Assembly (NCBI RefSeq): GCF_001039355.2
Contig: NW_019773744.1
Coordinates: forward strand, 1-54,263
Direction of reading: 5' to 3'
Source: Lingula anatina
Lineage: Eukaryota; Brachiopoda; Lingulata; Lingulida; Lingulidae
DNA length: 54,263 nucleotides
A model generated the notes under the pieces. It saw only the letters and a program-made list of their open reading frames with translations. It had not been told where the DNA came from and ran no database searches. This document shows positions 25,313 through 36,059 of this stretch, piece after piece. How positions within the stretch are numbered: position 1 is the first letter of the stretch; the number at the start of each line of letters is the position of its first letter. A program made the translations under genes and the position numbers.

Positions 25313-28300
25313 ATGCTGCACCTTACCCTGTCTGCGCTATGTCTCTTCTTCCTGTGCGCCTACGGTAAGTAATTTAGAATTCTTCAGTGCAGTTTTGTGA
25401 AAAATTGTGAAGATGATATGACAATTTTGTTCCACACAAATGAAATGTACGGAATCAGCAATTAAAAAAGAGAAATAGAAAAGAAAAGAAGCCCTAAGGC
25501 ATTAACAAATTAGTCTTAATATCAGATTTGTTTGTTTACATTTTGATCGTTAAAAAAATCATTCGAGCTGAAAACAGAGTAAAATCTTTAGTTTATTATC
25601 TGTTTTATCGACTATCTGTCTGCCTGTCTAGCTGGATGTAGATCTTTTTTGTCCGTCTGCCTGCCTGTCTCTGTGACCGTAGATCAGTCAGTCTGTCTGT
25701 CTGCCTGTTTGTCCGTTTGCCTGCCTGTCTCTGTGACCGTAGATCGGCCTGTCTGTCTGTCTGTCTGTCTGTCTGTTTAGTATACTGACGCGATTGGTTA
25801 CATATTTGCCTCCAGGTCAAAGTGACCTGACGGTCCAGATAGGCAAGGGGGACTCCCAGGACTGTCCTCGTGCCGCGTGGACCACCGCCACCTTCAAAAT
25901 TTTCACCAGGTGAGGAAAAAGTCTTGAAAGAAAACTTGTGAGATTGTATTGCCTTGACCCCTGAATTTTTAAAGAGGTAGCACGATTTTTTTATGTACCA
26001 AATGTTGTGGTTAAATTTGCAATTCTAATTTCCCTGGGAAAGAAACACTTCACAAAGAGAAAAAAGTCACTTTGTAATAACTGCGTAGAAAGAATGGAGC
26101 CAGTTTCAATTTTGAATCAAAAGTAGTAGGTATGAAAATCCCTAGTAGGGCCAAAGCCATACATCTGCAAATGCCTTTATCTTTGAACTCTTGTAAACTA
26201 CGCAATTGTTGAATGCGATATTGTCTTTATAATGCTTTATTTAAAATATCTTGAATAACTGTGACCAACCTTGTCCAACAAATTAATCCATGACACAGAA
26301 TGCATTAAACGCCCTTCATTGAGGTAAAGGAGCCAAGTTTAAATTTATTACATTTTAATCTATTCAACATTTACAATACAGTTGTTCAACTGCAAATCTG
26401 AAAATATGCCGTTCCATATATGCAAACCAAAATAGATTAACATTTATCAAAGAGACAGTACCCCCGATAGTCCAAACTGCAGTTTTTATTTCCTTAACCA
26501 GGACCAACACGAGAGGATCGTGCATAACTCGTAAATCCAGGACACTCCAGTCTGCCAAGTTTGATGGTTCCAAGAAGACGTATTTTTTCGCACACGGTTG
26601 GTTGCAATCTGGTACCGATGACTTCAATGGACCGCTGGTGCAGGCCTTGCTGAGGAAGGTGAGCTGGGAATATTTCAATGACTGTAAAAAATTTCCTGCT
26701 TATAATTCGTTGTAGATTCTATGGAAAGAAAATAAATAAAAAAGATAGGAAAGAAAGAAAGAATGAAATGAATAAGGGACAAAAAAGAGAAATAGAAAAC
26801 AAAGGACAAGGAAAAGGGAAAGATTGGAAGACAAAGATAGAGTGGAGAAAAAAAGGCTAGAAATGGTAGAATGGTAGAAAAAGTAAATAGTGAATAAAAT
26901 ATACAGACTTAACATGTTTTACCTAAAATTTAAAGGCGTGGATTTCCACCACTCTTCAGAAGGCCTTCGCCACATTCAACAGTGCTTTCAACTAACTTTA
27001 TTATAAAAGAAACAAAGATAACGACTTTCGCCTATTTTTTCACTCTACACACATATATACCGTACCATCAATTTTCTTCTCATTATTTCTCACAGGAGGA
27101 CGCCAATGTTATCGTCGTCGACTGGAGCAGCGCATCCCAGAACATTAATCTGTTGTATTCCTCGACCTCTGCCCATTTCGTTGGTGGCGAGGTGGCGGGA
27201 GTGATTAAATCCATGAACGGCCTCGGTCTGAGTCCAAAGAACACGAATCTGATTGGTTTCTCTTTGGGGGCCAAGATCATGCAGGTGGCCGGTAACTCCC
27301 TCGCCGGTGACGGCAAGAAAGTAGCTAATTTCGTAGGTAAGATATTGACAGATAATTATAAGTTTTGGACCAAAGGAAGATACTGAGTACACTGCATTTC
27401 TGATGCAAAGAATTTCCTAATCATCACGAGGATCTCGGGTGTTTTTCATTGCCATATTACATACATGTATAGCGCTACACTGATACGCTATAGCCTATAT
27501 GTATAATTTAAAACCTTTTATTCAAAGAAATTTTGTTTAATTTTCATCTTTTAGATTTAATTACTTTTATATTGGTTTTCAATTTATCTGTGTAGTTTTG
27601 GTTTACATGTGTTTATACATATGTTAACTGCCCTGAGACGCATGTGTAGCGCGTTTTTAAAAAATAAATAATAATAATAATAATAATAATAATCATTATT
27701 ATTATTATTATTATTATTATTGTACCGATATGACTTCGAATATGTTTCCAGCCCTGGATCCAGTAGCAGCGTCCTACAAAGGGGCAGCAGACCTGGTACA
27801 GGTGGTCCACACTAGCGCCATCTCCCACCTGTCCTCAGGTAAGACAACGCTCACCTGTCCTCAGGTAAGACAACGCTCACCTGTCCTCAGGTAAGACAAC
27901 GCTCACCTGTCCTCAGGTAAGACAATGCTTACCTGTCCTCAGGTAAGACAACCAACTTGAAGTCAATTTTGCCACAAAATCCGATCCAATGCCACCACAT
28001 AGTTTCAAAGACTTCGTAACTTAGAGAAATACTCAAGAACATCGTTTCATATCACCCGAAATTGATATTTGATATTAACGGCCAGTAAAATATAATGCGG
28101 ACCGTTTGATTTTTAAGAATGAGTGAATTTAGCTGTCCAACATGCGCAATAGATTTTTTCCCTTAAAAAATAACATATTCCCGCAATTTCTCGAAAATGT
28201 GCTTGAGTCACTCGTGTTGCACAAGATGGTTTCCATAATTGTTTTTTCATGGTCATTTTTATCGTTGCAGGCGACATAGATATCTTTGTCAACAAGGGAT

Positions 28301-28887
28301 TTGTCAGTGTCAATCCAGTCAGATCCCACAACGTGGCCATAGATATCTATACCAAGTCGATAGAGGGCGGCTGTGGGTTCTCTGCATGCGCTGAAAATGA
28401 GTGAGTCCTTAGTGTCTAATATTTATACGTTATCTTAAAACAAAGAAATATCCTAAAACGCAGTCAGGTACAGCTGTAAAGATGGTTTAAGCTATGCTTT
28501 GCTTTAAAACTGTCAAAAAATCTTCAAAGTCTATCGTTATTAGAAATCTTCAATTATAACTATTTTGTTAATTTACGGCATTTTGAACTGTCAAAAAAAA
28601 AAAAAAAAAAAAAACAGCGACTCAAATGGGCAACGTTTTTGTAACAACTAGTAGTTTCAATTTCAATGGCCACAGATTTTTAGGTCGAACGAATTGTAAT
28701 TATTGTACACATTGAAATCTTGCTGATGACATATTTTTTAATATTCACGTTATTACAAAAATCTTTAATAGTAATAACGGTTCGCTTCAGTTCCAAATCC
28801 TGCAATCGTCTTGGCTACGGCGTCAGTGCCACAGGTGCGAAGGGCAAGCTGTACATGACAGTGACGAGCGCAGAGAAGTTTTGCTGA
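25313..28887 (+). CDS. Compact secreted lipase 2 (pancreatic lipase family fold), 285 aa
   Basis: Tandem paralogue of the gene at 20771. Seven exons: 25313-25364, 25816-25909, 26502-26658, 27096-27336, 27752-27838, 28271-28400 and 28791-28887. Exons 3-7 have exactly the same lengths as in lipase 1 (157, 241, 87, 130, 97). The signal peptide is MLHLTLSALCLFFLCAY. Key residues: FAHGWLQSGTDD, DANVIVVDW, the nucleophile elbow IGFSLGA (GFSLG instead of the usual GHSLG, Ser kept), ALDPVAA, VVHTSAIS, GDIDIFVNKG and SHNVAIDIY with the probable catalytic His. It ends TVTSAEKFC, like lipase 1 (TVKDATAFC). The lid and beta-9 loop are minimal and no PLAT domain is present. The elbow change does not remove the catalytic Ser, so activity is plausible. 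The donor of exon 5 lies in a tandem repeat. AATAAA is at 29119. Confidence 0.87.
25605..25785. repeat. TGTC-rich tandem repeat in lipase 2 intron 1
   Basis: Repeated CTGTCTGC/TGTC words, plus a longer unit ending CTCTGTGACCGTAGATC that appears twice. It ends about 30 bases before the exon 2 acceptor. Confidence 0.85.
27666..27720. repeat. (AAT)n/(ATT)n inverted microsatellite
   Basis: An AAT run followed by an ATT run, which are complementary and can fold on each other. It lies about 30 bases before lipase 2 exon 5. Confidence 0.9.
27831..27952 (+). repeat. 26-bp minisatellite repeating the exon 5 donor site
   Basis: The unit CCTGTCCTCAGGTAAGACAA (plus six bases) recurs at a 26-base period. 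Good GTAAG donors start at 27839, 27865, 27891, 27917 and 27943. The first is the one used in the conserved gene model; the others sit in the intron. Confidence 0.92.
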
Positions 28888-30389
28888 GCTGCGACATAAA
28901 ATATTATCTTGATTAATATATCCGATGTAGCAGCCTTGGGATAAAAAGAATTTTGTTTATTTTAAGGAAAAAGACCAAAAACCACCGTATAGGCATTGCC
29001 CAGTGCTAAAAGCGTTACGGCTATACAGTAGCTATAAACTCAGTACAGCGTCTCAATTTATTTTTTGCGATCCTTGCAATAAGACAGACATTGCTGTTTA
29101 ATTTATTACTTCTTCGTGAATAAAATAAATAAACGTTAATGATGCATGACTCCGTTTGTTGCTATACTTAGCATGTTGAATATTGTTGTTTGTGGAACAT
29201 CGCTTTTTCTAAGTGGGTTCGGCCATATTTACTTGGCGGATCACCTTTTCGAAATGCTGTCTAAGACCATCATGCCTTCATGGCATTTCAGATTCTGGCA
29301 CTTTTATTCAAGGGGTTTTATTATTTCGTTATGATTGAAATGGGGCCATTCGCAGGATAAATAGGCATGGAGATGTGACTTTGGGAAATGTTCAGACGCG
29401 TGCAGAAAATATTAAAAAATATCAGATGTAGCCCTTTACAATAAAGGAAGCATCAAACAATTTTAACGTGTTATCAAATACATTTATTAGAACAAGATTA
29501 ACATTGATAACCATGCATAATCACATTTCAATCAGTTAAAAACACAATTCATCCCCTTGATTGCCATGCTTTTAATTGTTGACATTACGAGGCCGTATTG
29601 GCGACTTTGAAAGTTTACCGGTAATATCATACACGAGCTGGAGTGGAGAGGTACAACACCGTCTGAACCAAACCTGTTTATAGACTGCAGGAAAACATCG
29701 CCATAAGAGCATTTCCTATCTAGAACATATTTACCAGCAGAACACATTGGGAAAGTTACGTAGTACATGAATATAAAACTGCACTTGATCTACTTGAGGT
29801 AACACGTAAACTAGGGGAGCACACAGTTGATGAGTTAAGTGCAATCAAACGGTCTACTTTCTGAGAATAGTTTTAAAACAACTTTAGTTAAAAGGGTGTT
29901 GTATACACCCCCACTCGAAGTATTATTTGGGGCAAGCCTTTTGAATTAAAAAAAATCTGAAAAAGCAACTTTAATTATTATACATCTGTGGTCCCCAGAA
30001 AACTAAAAATACTTCAGTCCACCAAAAACATAAAAAGACCTCAAACCTGTGAGTGATATTTCATCAAATGCCTTCAGCCGATTATTACAGAGTTATTGGG
30101 TCTTAATTCATTCTTGAATATACATATTTAAACAGCACCTTTGTTCTGATTAGTTCTCTCCACAATTACAAAACTCACTTCAAAGTAGATTTATAAAGTT
30201 GATTTTGATTATGTATTCTGTGTCCAGTGTTGAAAAATCTCACAAACCTTGCTGAAGCCACATAGCAGAATATTAACTAAAAACCCTGACCTTCTAAACT
30301 GCTGGGCTCATCTCACATCCCTTGGCAAAAAGATTTAAGGACCCAAGTTTAAATCTACATCCAGTTAATCTGTGCTAGAAGTTTTCTTA
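28888..30389. other. Convergent 3' flanks of lipase 2 and MFF
   Basis: Lipase 2 ends at about 29140 by its AATAAA. On the minus strand the first AATAAA after the MFF stop is at 29488-29483, giving an MFF 3' UTR of about 0.9 kb. No coding exon is seen. Confidence 0.6.
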
Positions 30390-32255
30390 TCATCTCCCAT
30401 TTTTCATCCATGACCAAATTTTCCACACCAAATAAAGTGATGCTAAGGAACAGTATATGATTTCCCTTTGTACTCGTCTTTGATCGCTGTTTTCCAATTG
30501 CATAATTCTCCGAGTTAGCTTTGTCACATGGCGCCGTAAGACTATTCTTTCATCTTCTTCTTCAAGCTCCACTAAAGAATCGTTAATACCTCCTGGAGAG
30601 TATGGAGGTACTTGAAGAGCGCTGAAGAAAAAAACAGGACAAATATTGAATAAAAGATTGAAAAATGTCCTATTGTCTAAATTAAAATGGCAATTTAGAT
30701 GTAAGGTTACCCGAGATGCATAAAACATTCATTAATCATAAAAGAAACATTAAAGAAAAAGTAAAATACAACAATAATTTTAACAATCAGTGAATAAAGC
30801 TATAGAAAGAACACAAAATCTTGATTTCTAAATTTCAAATAATAAGTATAATACTACAACTAAGAGTGCATTCCCAGAGATTTAGATCGATCCAGAGATT
30901 TAGATCTGGATCGACCTAACTCCCTGGGGGTTCATGCTAAATTGCAGTCAGCCTAGCACGCACGACAGTTAATTACCACCTTACAGCTTTTAGTAGGCGG
31001 GACAGATGCTTAAGCCGGCTAAGCTGACAGTAATCTAGTGAGACTCCCCACAGGGATAGATCGATCTAAAATCTGTGGGAATAGGGTCTAATACTATTAA
31101 TAACAAAAACTAAAGAAATAAAGGTAAATAATTAAGTTACAACATTCCATTTTAACACATTTAATTTTTTATCAAATCAAATAAGAGAACACATACACTA
31201 ATACAAAATAATAATTAACATCATAAAACACATAATGCCCACTCACTCCAATGTATGCTGTCCCTGAGCTGACATATCCAACATCAAGGTTGTATTATGT
31301 GACCTTGACCCATGATCTCCAGTTCCGCCCTCCTCCCTCTCTTCCTCCTCCTCCTCCTCAATGATGGGGAACCCGCTTTCCTCCACGGTCAGGACGCGAG
31401 GGGGCGTGGTCAGTCCCACGTAATGTGAGGTCTGGTCAGTTTGGGTCAGGACGTCCAGGTCTAGGGGGCGTGGTTCCTGCTTCATACCTATGTGTTGGTT
31501 GTGTCCTGTTTGTACAGGAAAAAAATGCCAAATAATAAAAGAATGAATAAATAACAATTCAAGCATGAAAGGATGTCTATCTGTTCACCGGGGTGGATCC
31601 TGATAAATTTTCTGATAGTCTTCCAAATTATCTTTGTTTATCCATCCTTCAGTTTTGACTGTCTTCAGAAAAAAAATCATTATTCCCATCAATGTTCTAT
31701 AGTTCTATTCTATGCTATGCAGTTAAAGCACCACAAGTGCTACACAGAGATGTAATTATTGCGATCCTAAAAGTATGTATCTGTAAGTTAAATAATTTTG
31801 GCACATTGAAAAAATCCAGTAACTACCTTAACCTGCAAACACCCGAATTTTACCTGCAATGACAATTCTGTCTGGTACTTTCATTGCGTGCCTGACATCT
31901 CTGTGGGGGTCCTCGTTGTTCTCTTGGTAAGTAGGGTATCCAGACTGAGGCTGCGGGTGCATCTGGATTCTGTCAGGTACCTGGAGGGAATGTTTGTATG
32001 AAAGTAAGTGGTGGAGAGAGAGAGAGAGAGAGAGGGAGAGAGAGGCTGTATTCCCAGAGCTTTTAGATCGATCTATCCCCGCGGGGAGTCTCACTAGATT
32101 ACTGTCAGATAATCCGGCTTAAATGTCCGTCCCGCCTACTACAAGCTGTAAGGGGGTAATTAACTTTCGTGTCCGCCCGGCTGACAGCTATTCAGCGTGA
32201 ACCCCCAGGGAATTAGGTCGATCTAAAGTAGATCGATCTAATCTCTGGAAATGGG

Positions 32256-32310
<55 letters not shown>

Positions 32311-32495
32311 NTCTATCCCCGCGGGGAGTCTCACTAGATTACTGTCAGATAATCCGGCTTAAATGTCCGTCCCGCCTACTACAAGCTGTAAGGGGGTAAT
32401 TAACTTTCGTGTCCGCCCGGCTGACAGCTATTCAGCGTGAACCCCCAGGGAATTAGGTCGATCTAAAGTAGATCGATCTAATCTCTGGAAATGGG

Positions 32496-32557
<62 letters not shown>

Positions 32558-32956
32558 CTATCATGAAAAATTTTTTAAGTTTCACTAACATTTGCCAAAA
32601 TATTAAAAATTTAAACCAGGAATATCTAGTTGACAGCATGTCTTTATTCTAAATTACATACAGTTTTAGCCTAAATTTATTGTTATCATCTTAAAACTTC
32701 AACTGGAAGATTCCTTTTGATACACAACTAAGATAGGTGAATCCTAAAAGGCCCATGGTTTTACCCAAATTGATTTTAAATTACTTGTGACACAGAAGTT
32801 CAGCGACAAAGTTGATATTTGTAAGGGTTTACCTGCATCTTGTTGCTAATCTCTGCCGTGAACTGAGGGTCGTATGACAAAGGTGCCTCATCCTCATACT
32901 CCGAGGGCATGTGATACTGTGTGCTGGCTGTGGACATGGTCACCGGGTTCACTCTG
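30390..32956 (-). CDS. MFF: Mitochondrial fission factor
   Basis: Tail-anchored protein of the mitochondrial and peroxisomal outer membrane that recruits the dynamin GTPase DRP1 for fission. Minus-strand exons: 32956-32833 (ATG at 32937), 31980-31854, 31505-31247 and 30621-30390 (stop TGA), with consistent phases. The product is 240 aa from that ATG. Family marks: the two short N-terminal repeats NKMQVPDRIQ and MKVPDRIVIAG, which match the DRP1-binding repeats of vertebrate MFF; TPPRVLTVEE in exon 3; and at the C-terminus a basic coiled coil (LRRHVTKLTRRIMQLEN) followed by the membrane anchor YCSLASLYLVWKIWSW and a basic tip. Exon 1 is open upstream of the ATG (RVNPVT), resembling the GRVS part of longer vertebrate isoforms, so an upstream coding exon may exist. 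The middle region found in long vertebrate forms is missing and an acidic EEEEEEE run is present. It lies head-to-head with REC114. Confidence 0.9.
30870..31082. mobile_element. MITE-like element with ATTCCCAGAGATTTAGATCG ends, copy 1
   Basis: A 213-bp element in the last MFF intron. Its left end ATTCCCAGAGATTTAGATCG and right end are imperfect inverted repeats, and an internal region is shared with the copy at 32050. It has no coding capacity. Confidence 0.75.
32050..32252. mobile_element. MITE-like element, copy 2
   Basis: A 203-bp relative of the 30870 element in the first MFF intron, bordered by GA microsatellites. It shares the terminal inverted repeats and the internal TCTCACTAGATTACTGTCAG block, which is reverse-complementary to the matching block of copy 1, so the two lie in opposite orientation. 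Confidence 0.75.
32072..32555. repeat. Exact 240-bp repeat around a single N (probable assembly artefact)
   Basis: Positions 32072-32310 and 32312-32550 read the same base for base as far as I can follow, with the one N at 32311 between them and GA runs at both ends. The second copy lacks the left end of the MITE. Confidence 0.85.
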
Positions 32957-34175
32957 CTGAAAATACAGTCTATGTGTAGAATAAAACATGTTTAAAATAA
33001 GTTATAAGCAGCCTTTTAATGATAGATTCATAATGAAAGATCGCCCAAACTGACTTGAGATTCTTTGTGACATGAAAGGCTGGGTCTATACATGTGTCAG
33101 TGCTCTGAATTCACTCTGCTGAAGTAGATATGTGTAACCAACGTCATCACTCATGAAACTAATGTTTCGTGTACAATGTACTACAATACAATTACAGCAG
33201 GTATATATAAGCTAGGGACACTGCAATATTGTCCACTTCTTACTCAGCTGATTCTGCATGTGTGTGTATTTCAAAACCAATACAGGCTCATACGTGCTTG
33301 TGCGATGACTATGCAACCTGATGAGTCAGTGTCACTTATAGTTATGTCTGCTGTTGACTGCATTGGTAGTCAATAGTTGATGTGGTTGACTTCAATCGTT
33401 ATATTGACTATACTGACAGTGATAATGGGACAAATAGAATCAGCGTCTTTCACAGTTAAGATGGCTCGTAAGAACGATGCACCGGTACATCTGCCTTTAA
33501 ACTGCTTTTCAGAAAACACCGTATATGAAAGCTGCTACACTTGATGCACGTAAGAACTACTGAAAGAAACTTTAGTTGTTGTCATTTGCCGTGGACTCGC
33601 TCAATGACACAAACTGACACCGACTTCAAGTCTCAACGCCAAGGGTCAACGCAACTTCAAGCACGTATTTCAAGACCGACTTAAACCACTAAGTTCCTTG
33701 GAGTATGCGGCAGCATTGCTGCTTAAATACCCATTACCTTGTATAGATGTAGTTTCCAAGTGATCTTTACTTCATAAATAATGCTGCATTTTAGGGAATT
33801 TTTGAGATAATTATTCTTCCTGAAGTGAATCTTCCTGTGCACATGAAATGGTGACGTCACAAGTTTGTGAGTACACACGCGGAAGCGGGAATTGTGAGTT
33901 GTTCGACAGTAGCTTGCCTTAATTTTTGTTTCTGTAGGGAGCTTTTCAAAATTCAGATAACTACCTAGATTAGCTTTTGAAAATTGCATTTGACCTGAAA
34001 CAATACAAATAGCAATAGCGAGAGATATTGCCTGCAGATGATGTAATTAGCTTGATAAATTACACGTACCCCAGGCCCAGCACCGACCAAGTGAGTCACA
34101 CATTCGTTTATTTATTGTTTTACATATGTTTATTTACCCAGAGACCTGTGCATCCATTTCCCATTGGGAAGTGGC
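32957..34175. promoter_or_regulatory. Head-to-head (bidirectional) promoter region of MFF and REC114
   Basis: 1.2 kb between the MFF exon 1 edge (minus) and the REC114 ATG (plus). It holds a full CRE, TGACGTCA, at 33852-33859 and an ETS-like CGGAAGCGGG at about 33880-33889, both common in shared promoters. An upstream MFF exon may lie here but was not found with confidence. Confidence 0.45.
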
Positions 34176-35953
34176 ATGGCTGCCTTGAAACCATCGACTG
34201 ACCATTATTCCCTGTTGAAATATGCCAGGTGAGTGATAGTCTGATACCCCCCCCCCCCCCCCCAATGTGCCGATAGACTTTAGTTTGACACATTCATGGA
34301 AAAAAATACTTGCAGCTCCTCTGGCATTTCATGACCTGTTAAACGGACACTTTCCCCATGTCTTATTGACAAAATGGCTTAGTATTGGTTAAATACTAGC
34401 TGTATCTATAATTAACCATTGAAATTAAGACACAGTTTCACAAATAAAATATTGCTTATTCTGTAAATATTACATATGTTCTTATTAAAATAGACTCAGA
34501 GCATAAAGCAGCATATCTGTGAATAGGGATGAGTTAACCTGAAGCATGCCTTAGGTTTTGAGGTGGTTGTGTGCAAGACACATTCATATTTCTCTGTATT
34601 CTTGTTTTTCTTCCTATAGATATGTCAATACTGCTGCTGATAATGGGACAAAACCAGTATACTCAAGACAGAATGAGACTATGGAGTGGAAAGTGTGTAC
34701 TCTTAGTGGCAAAATAAATTACTCACTTACAAATAGTTTTCCATGTCTACTAATAAAAACACCAGATTAACTTGTATACTGGAGCAAAGAGTAATATATA
34801 GCCAAGAGCATTGGTATATAGTGTAACAGTTTTGCTTGTGATAATTAATTTGCTAATTTGCTTACTGAAAACAACCACATTTTGCATATGCAGTACATGT
34901 ACCTGTATGTGTTTTGGTGTCTCTGTGAAAGTCAAATTTACTAGTTTCCTGTGTTTTTTTTTCAAGTAGATATTTTCTTTTGGTATTTGTATCATTATTC
35001 TTTCATTTCTTTTTTATTTTGCTTCAGTTGCAGATGGCATCCAGTTGTCACCACAGCTTTTTACTGTAAGCCAGTTTTTGTTTTTTAGCATATTATTTAC
35101 TTTATTGTCTATTTATTTTTATTTAATAAAAAAGGGAAGTTTGAGATAAAAAGGATGAGTGTAATTTAAAATATTTACTCAATAATAAAGAAGATATCTT
35201 AAAGTTTTATATAAAAAAAAAATAAGAAGAAGAACTAGACTTAATACATGTATATAGGAACAGCCATAGCATGAGTTTCAGAGTTTTACAACTTTCCAAG
35301 AACATTTAATAGTTGATGAACAGTGATATAAATTTCCAGTAAACTGAAACTCTAGATGATATTTGAATGTGTCTCGTAAGACCATGTTCTTGTTTGTTTG
35401 TTTTCAAATTGTTTTTGATCCAAGACATTGTAATCTTTGCAGTATTATGAAGCAACAGACGAAAACCCACTGACCCTGACCTTGACAGAGAGTCAACAGT
35501 TTGTGATATCATATGGAAACAAGATTATGGTAAGTTAGTTTGCAGTTAATTGACAAGTATATTGTCTTTTAACTTATTTAAATATTATAAGATGTTTGAA
35601 TAAAGGAAATAATGCACAGTATCTCTGTACTTTCACCCCTTTCTCTTCATAGTTCACAATAAAAAATAATGAAAAGCAAAACAAATTTCTCATGCAGAGA
35701 AAAAGGACATCAGAAGTATTTTCCCACTCATGCATTTACCATTCTCCCCGCCACCTTACTAAATACTTAGCTCTGTCTTTTTCTACAAATTTTCTCTCAG
35801 TCTCTTTCTCTCCCATTGTCCACCTCTCTCTCTCTCTCTCTCTCTCTTGCGCGCGTGCGCACACAAACACACACACACACACACACACACCTCCCTCTAT
35901 CTCCTTCCTTCCCTCCCCTTCTCTCTCTCTCTCTCTCTCTCTTGCACGTGCGT

Positions 35954-35999
<46 letters not shown>

Positions 36000-36023
36000 C
36001 CCTCTATCTCCTTCCTTCCCTCC

Positions 36024-36059
<36 letters not shown>

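Noticed and set aside
26678-26915. Open frames rich in Lys/Glu and Phe/Leu/Ser
   Set aside because: A purine-rich intron tract of lipase 2; no conservation.
27841-27960. Regular direct repeats that could suggest a CRISPR array
   Set aside because: The 26-base units are contiguous with no spacers and lie in an animal gene; this is a minisatellite.
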